The translations under genes and the position numbers were made by a program. 64,000 nucleotides of DNA from contig SSNU01000159.1 in the NCBI GenBank assembly GCA_012064415.1, positions 1 to 64,000 on the forward strand. The letters run 5' to 3'. Below the pieces are notes generated by a model. That model was not told the DNA's origin, searched no databases, and was given only the letters and a program-made list of their open reading frames with translations. The DNA comes from Gyrodactylus bullatarudis (taxonomy: Eukaryota; Platyhelminthes; Monogenea; Gyrodactylidea; Gyrodactylidae). Within the stretch, counting starts at the first letter, position 1. Every line of letters begins with the position of its first letter. Below are positions 59,201 to 64,000 of this stretch, piece after piece.

Positions 59201-61466
59201 GAACATGTAGAAATAAATTCACAAATAACACAGTTCTTCACGGCAACTCAATAGTTACCATAATTTTATTAACACTTTTTGAAATTTTTTCTTTCTAAAA
59301 TTTTTCACTGTAATTATTATCACCTGAAATGTACAGAACATTTGCCTTCAAACTTTAACAGTTCTTACCTGGAAGATTGTAAATCTAGACCAATAAGGTC
59401 TTGTTTATTATTTGTAAAACTTATATTTATATGGCATGTATCACAATGATGAGTATGAGTGAAAATTTGATAATTTTTTGATTTCATTGAGGAATTTTTG
59501 ATTTTTTTCAAATTTATTAAATAAATTTTACCATCTAGAAATATTTCAATCGAAAATCAAATTAGCCAAGCATATGTTGCAAAAAAGTTTTAAAAAAAGT
59601 ACATCTAATTGACATATGTGGACCAAAATATTAAGCCTGAATATTTTTGTAAAAAAATATTTCTAACTACTACAAATTACACACCATCAAGTAGCTTGTT
59701 TAATCTTCCCAAAAAGAGTAGGACCAAAAGGTCAGTTAGAATCAGAAATTTATTAAGAAATTCTTAAAATTGTGTCGACACAAACTTCGAAAGGGTTGGA
59801 AAATGTAGCCAGATAGTTTTATAAATATATATTGATTTCGGAATAAAAATACTATGAAATAGGGTCTGGGTTGAATAGAAGTGTTTAATATACAAAAATT
59901 CTAAACTTGATCATCAAACAGTATTGAATTGTATTCAAGGTTAAGCGGTTTCCCTTAAAGAAAATATTGAAATATGTTCCAAAATTTATATATAGAAGGA
60001 ACCCTCCTAAAGAGGAGAGACTATTCAATCGTTTCAAGAATTTCAGAGATAGTTATGCTGTTTATTTATTATGAGAGAGGAAGATATTAAAGCAATGAAA
60101 CCAAGGTGATTTTCCATTTCATTTGTAAAAGACAACTGAGAGTTGATAATAACCCAAATGACGAAGAGGATGATCGTTGCTTGAAGTAAAAATCTGTCAT
60201 TAGACTTGAAATAAAGACTTAAACTAAAGAAAATCCAAGTGTATTGATTTAGAAAAAATAAATAAACAATTTAGCCTATTATCTAATCTGAAATAAGTGT
60301 AGATTTAATGGAAATCATTGCCACGTTAAGAAACTTATGGGAATGCTTTAGATTAATTTTGTTTTGATTTGTTAGTTAAGATTCATAACTTGAGACTCAG
60401 AACTATTTTCTCAAATTCCAAGGTTAATTTTAAATACAGATGAGTTACATTATTGTTTAAATAATTAATGAATAACTAACCTGCTGTATCAAGAATGTCT
60501 ATAATCCTAACTTCATTGTCAAGTTCGTAGTTTTTTCTGTATGAATCAGCTTTTGTTGGCTCATAGTCTTCAATAAACTAAAGGAAGAATAGTTTTAAAC
60601 ATGTAATTTAAAGATATTTTAACAACAAAACTTACTTCCCCATACATGAACTGAAGGGTTAAGGCACTTTTCCCAACACCACCAGCGCCAGCCATAATGA
60701 TTTTATGAGCTGTCGTCATATTTGATCTGACCAATCTTTTAGTCTTTTTATTATTTGGTTTACTATTATTGACGGATTTTTTATCAGCCGAGACTGAATT
60801 CGAAAGACTTTGCCTTGGTGTATCAGGACTGTTAGGTAACAAAGGATGTATATCTGAAATGTTTTTATTAATGTTATTCTTGGAATTAGAAAGAGGATCT
60901 CTAAGGGTTGGTTTGAAAACCGACTCATCCATAGTTTCAGGATCAGGCTGAAAAATACCGGGTTTTGCCTTACTTTCAAGGTTATCAACATTTTTCGATG
61001 CAACATTCAAATTAAAATTATTAGAGTTGTTAATTTTATTGTTCTCTTGTTTAGAAAATTCGTTATTTTTAGCTGTATTAATAAGATTGATAAGTTCACG
61101 TTGAATTGCTGGTGAAGTATGAGCTGTATTTGTGATATTCAAAGAAGAGGGATCGACTGTATTTCTTAAGGTGGGAATGAATTTTTCTGTAATTTCAACG
61201 CCATCCAAGTACAAATGTTCCTTGGAAATTATCGGAGAAATAAGTTTAAATGCACTGACTTTCCTTTCCAAATTTTGAAATTTACTATTAACATTATCAA
61301 GATTATGGGCAGAAATCGAGGGATCTTTAGACTCTGTATTATTTTTTATGTCGGTATTAGAAAGTTTGCGATTATCTAATTGATTAGGACCATCTATATT
61401 TCTAGGAGGAAGTTTTGGTTGTAGACTAGAGTTTGATTTAAGAGTTTGAATTGAGTCATTATTCAT
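56208..61466 (-). CDS. Ral-type small GTPase with 249-residue N-terminal extension
   Basis: Three coding exons: 61466-60636, 60577-60481 and 56614-56208, with GT-AG introns of 58 and 3866 nt, giving 444 residues. The last 195 residues (from Met250) form a Ras-fold GTPase at the membrane. P-loop GAGGVGKS is at 260-267; the effector loop [13 protein letters not shown] is diagnostic for Ral. DTAGQEDF is switch II, GNKCDL and ETSAK are guanine contacts. A lysine-rich tail ends in CTLL, a geranylgeranyl-type CaaX box. Known Ral proteins (about 206 aa) act in exocytosis and signalling via RalGEF/RalGAP and exocyst. The Asn/Ser-rich extension has KLPPR and TPR-type Pro motifs, no recognised domain, and is continuously open with the GTPase; Met250 could serve as an internal start. 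The upstream frame reaches a stop before any earlier Met. Confidence 0.9.
57264..57945 (+). pseudogene. Penelope-like element (family 1) RT end and start of GIY-YIG
   Basis: Plus-strand codons: [14 protein letters not shown] (catalytic DD), LLFLDVKL, then after one stop [42 protein letters not shown] and [12 protein letters not shown] frame change leads to [17 protein letters not shown], the opening of a PLE GIY-YIG nuclease. FYMDD and FLD with NFNSF are PLE RT motifs. It lies antisense in Ral intron 2. Frameshifts and stops show it is dead. The family is the same as at 12.4-13.1 kb. Confidence 0.85.
57946..58937 (-). pseudogene. Inserted segment with unrecognised ~220-codon ORF
   Basis: This stretch splits the PLE GIY-YIG domain between YIEQ and [12 protein letters not shown]. 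On the minus strand a frame from 58620 (or Met at 58602) runs [53 protein letters not shown]. It meets an in-frame TGA at 58290-58288, then continues in the same frame ([51 protein letters not shown]) to the PLE junction near 57946. The long shared frame across a single stop argues it is or was coding. The Cys-rich CGC/CNC part and the basic Pro-rich end are suggestive of a nuclear protein, but no family was recognised. It could be a retrocopy, transposon ORF1, or a nested gene. Confidence 0.55.
58938..59240 (+). pseudogene. Remainder of the split PLE GIY-YIG endonuclease
   Basis: Codons [26 protein letters not shown] and LKYFT follow on from the broken domain at 57945 and match TRRLEDREDEHLHKGQTAI at 12.9 kb. 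A stop lies between DEHL and KGQ. An open frame downstream (59038-59298) continues with a Lys/Ser/Thr-rich sequence that may be the element's tail. Confidence 0.7.
59300..60480. other. Ral intron 2, 5' part; no other feature
   Basis: AT-rich intronic sequence with no ORF or repeat recognised. Confidence 0.5.
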
Positions 61467-61634
61467 ATTAAAGTAATCAGGATTATACTTACAAAGATAA
61501 AATTATTCTATAATTTACGAGAAAAAGAAAGGAATAAAACACTCACCTTGGTTCCTAAATCGCCAGGTCGAATTTTTTATTGAATTTAAACAAGATTTTA
61601 TGAGGTTAAGTTTTTTTGAGTGTTTTAATACATA
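61467..61634. promoter_or_regulatory. Compact bidirectional promoter between Ral and CoA synthase genes
   Basis: Only 168 bp separate the divergent start codons. On the minus side a donor-like CAAG/GTGAGT (intron from 61546) with an acceptor at about 61488 (59-nt intron, CTTTGTAAG) or 61508 (39 nt) suggests a 5' UTR intron for the Ral transcript. That leaves under 100 bp for both promoters. I recognised no specific factor site. Confidence 0.55.
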
Positions 61635-63200
61635 ATGATTTCAAATTGTTTGTTAGTAATCAATAAAAATGTTAGTCTTGATCATCTTTTAAGGTGCTTA
61701 TACTTAGAGAACTTTACTCATTTGTACTTTTACTTCAAACCTGATATTTTGCTCAAGAAAAAAGACATAATCAATGACTATTTCTGTAAATATCAAAAGA
61801 ACTATCCAAACACTGATTTTCGATTGATTCCCCCAGGTAAAATTCAAAACTTGTGCCAGTCTTTTAAGACCATATACACTGACAATCGTGATACAATTCC
61901 TAAGCAGATCCTCTCTTCTTCAAATGAGCTTATACAAATAGACTGTGATGAAAAAAATTTTATTGAAAAATGTTTAAAATTATATGATTATCCTTGTGTC
62001 GGTGGGACATTCGATAGGTTACATTCCGGTCATAAACTTTTATTGACAATGTCTGCAGTTTCTACAAAGTCAAAAATCATGATTGGCTTAACCTCAGAAG
62101 AATTGCTTGAAAAAAAGTTTCTTAGTCAAATAATTTACTCCTATCATCAGAGAGAAGATGCGATTTGTGATTATCTACATTCCATAGGAATGTTGGATTC
62201 CGATTTTGATATTTTCCCCTTGAAAGATATGATGGGTCCATCTCGGGATACACCCAGTCTCGATTCGATTATTGTATCAGAAGAAACAATCAAATCTTGT
62301 TCAATAATTAACCAGGAACGAGAAAAACTTGGCTACATGCCTCTTTCAGTTGTCAAGGTAGATTTTTATTTTGATGAAAATGACAAAACCTCAAAGATTC
62401 CTCACTTTGAAGAAGTCTACGCCAAAGTTAGTTCATCAAATCTGAGGTATAATGACCTCGGTAAACTTTTAGACAAGCCATCTTTGACAAGAGAGAAGAT
62501 TGAGAATAACATCTTTTCAATCGGAATAACTGGTTGCATTGGATCTGGGAAAAGTTCTCTTGTCAAGAAAGCTCAAACCATGTTTAGCCAATTAAACTGT
62601 GAATCTTTTCACATGAGAACCTATGATGCAGATTCTTTTGCGAAATCAGCCTACAGGTATGTTGATTTCTCTGAAAGATTATCTTCAATTTATAAGGATA
62701 TTACCTCTTGTTTGCTGCATGAAATTCATTTAATCTATGAATATTTAAAAAAAAGTGAAAATGCCAGACCTATTTTTATACTTAGTATCGCTTATGGCTT
62801 GATTTGATCAAAGTTTCTTAAATGAGATATTTGTTGTTTGAGAAATGGCTAAAATTTGTGACTCTTACTTACTTTCGGTAATAAAATAAAAAATTTTAGT
62901 AAAGGAACTGAAGCTTACCACTCGGTTGTTAATCTTTTCAAAAGTAAATGTTTCGATATTCTCACGGATGATGGTTCAGATATTGACCACAAAAAGATTG
63001 CAAGGATCGTATTCAGTCAAAAGGAAATGCTCAATAAGCTCACGGAAATCGTTTGGCCAACAACAAAGGCAGACATCCAGAGAAAAATTTCTAATGATTT
63101 CAACGAGCTAACCAAAACCCATGGGTCTAATGTGAAACTTATTGCTCTGGTAGAGGCAGCTGTTTTATTTGAGGCAAATTGGCAATCAATGTTTGACGAG
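61635..63200 (+). CDS. COASY: Bifunctional coenzyme A synthase (PPAT and dephospho-CoA kinase), 3' end outside window
   Basis: Exon 1 is 61635-62656 and exon 2 is 62900-63200 (donor CTACAG/GTATGT, acceptor AAATTTTAG, second donor GACGAG/GTATTC): 441 residues visible. About 118 N-terminal residues precede a phosphopantetheine adenylyltransferase domain with the nucleotidyltransferase motif TFDRLHSGH (125-133). Next comes a dephospho-CoA kinase domain with P-loop GITGCIGSGKS (297-307), YDAD, and in exon 2 KLTEIVWP and ALVEAAVLFEANW. It catalyses the last two steps of CoA synthesis, and this fused order is the animal arrangement. The start follows an in-frame TAA. The final ~80-100 residues should lie beyond 64000. 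The N-terminal region is shorter than in vertebrate enzymes. Confidence 0.93.
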
Positions 63201-63584
63201 GTATTCTTTCTATTCTTATTATAATTAATTATTTGAATAATAATAAAGGTGAAGTACCCGTTTTCTATCTAACTCTGCCCAAATCTTATTTAACACCTCT
63301 ACCTAAACCATGATTTTTCTTAACCAATGAGAGAACAGGGAACCTTCAAACAATGAAATTTAAGCATAGTTAATTTTTGATTTCTAAGTAGGATTCCTGA
63401 TGTGTTTCACATAAATAGCCTTAAATAATATTTTTTCAAAAATATTTTTTATGTAAAAGATTTATTTATATAAAGATCTATCGTTTAGTATGCTTTTCAG
63501 AATTCTAGCTTCAGAAATAAGAAAGTTTAGAAATTACATTGATGAACCTTTTCAAGAATATAAGAAATCGAGATAAACAAGTAT

Positions 63585-63612
63585 ATATTTGAGTGATAAA
63601 CGTTATCATAAT
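63585..63612 (-). repeat. PLE pseudo-LTR ribozyme remnant
   Basis: TTGAGTGATAAACGTTAT is the complement of the ATAACGTTTATCACTCAA segment (helix III loop, cleavage site and helix I strand) of the pseudo-LTR hammerhead. The catalytic core is absent. It lies in the CoA synthase intron. Confidence 0.6.
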
Positions 63613-63923
63613 TTTGAACCAAGTAGTTCTTCAGGGAACAGATTGATTATAACCTTGTTCGCTTGCTACCTGACTACTATGTTGTCTTCTGGCTTGTATT
63701 GGTCTATCTGTAGTAAAAGAAAGGTGTAGTATTTCTTAAAAATTAAGGATTATAAAATTTACAGTGATTGTTATAGTAATCAGAATTATTAGAGTAATAA
63801 CTCTGATGATATAATTCATCACTTGAAAGAAAATAAAGATTAGAATAAACAACATTTAGATTACCCTGATAAAAATAGTTTGGACTCACACAATATTTCG
63901 AATACATGTCGTGTTCTTATTCT

Positions 63924-63966
63924 GGCGTTATATTGTATTTCGCCTTGTCTCTAAAGACTCCACGCC
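63924..63966 (-). repeat. Degenerate hammerhead relative
   Basis: Minus strand: GGCGUGGAGUC, UUUAGA, GACAAGGCGAAAUACAA, UAUAACGCC. The layout and GGCGAAATA match the pseudo-LTR ribozymes, but the CUGANGA core is CUUUAGA. The outer GGCGU/ACGCC can still pair. Predicted inactive. Confidence 0.5.
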
Positions 63967-64000
63967 GGAGAACATAAATCATATTTCAATGATTTAGTTC

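Noticed and set aside
1..64000. CRISPR array, bacterial operon or prophage
   Set aside because: No regularly spaced direct repeats, no ribosome binding sites or operon spacing; spliced genes show a eukaryotic nuclear genome.

Overview
The window reads as a strongly AT-rich, repeat-laden animal nuclear contig. It has spliced protein genes with GT-AG introns (some under 60 nt), a Ral-type GTPase, a fused bifunctional CoA synthase, a polyQ/zinc-finger protein, non-LTR retrotransposons, Penelope-like elements (PLEs), tRNA-headed SINEs and MITEs. That set points to a metazoan, most likely an invertebrate. I cannot name the species from sequence alone.

Host genes are few. Bases 28025-30223 (+) hold an intronless 732-residue protein with nine Cys2His2/Cys2HisCys zinc fingers, followed by a spliced 3' UTR. 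At the right end a Ral GTPase gene (61466-56208, minus, three coding exons) and a CoA synthase gene (from 61635, plus, two exons visible, running off the window) sit head to head, 168 bp apart. The Ral ORF carries an unusual 249-residue N-terminal extension. Its long second intron contains a broken PLE that is itself interrupted by about 1 kb carrying an unrecognised antisense ORF.

The other ~90% is repeats and featureless AT-rich DNA. Region by region: 0.2-0.9 kb, LINE reverse transcriptase remnant; 2-5 kb, inverted repeat, LINE 3' ends and a palindromic PLE pseudo-LTR; 6-9 kb, LINE tail, foldback and a hAT-like MITE with 8-bp target duplication; 9.2-13.2 kb, LINE cluster inside a TTAA-flanked element, then PLE endonuclease fragments; 17-23 kb, SINEs and LINE tails; 31.3-31.6 kb, a tRNA-headed SINE with a hammerhead ribozyme; 36-50 kb, many foldback (long inverted repeat) elements plus a PLE with inverted pseudo-LTRs; 51.6-54.2 kb, a three-level nest (PLE inside MITE inside foldback).

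The most interesting signal is catalytic RNA. A textbook hammerhead lies directly behind a pol III-type promoter at 31329-31381. A second, unrelated-looking minimal hammerhead lies in the pseudo-LTR of a PLE family at 4.5, 37.7, 38.4 and 53.6 kb (two with intact cores, two broken), with degenerate relatives near 63.6-64 kb. Ribozymes in PLEs and in SINE-like repeats are known as classes; these particular elements, and their coexistence in one contig, merit testing.
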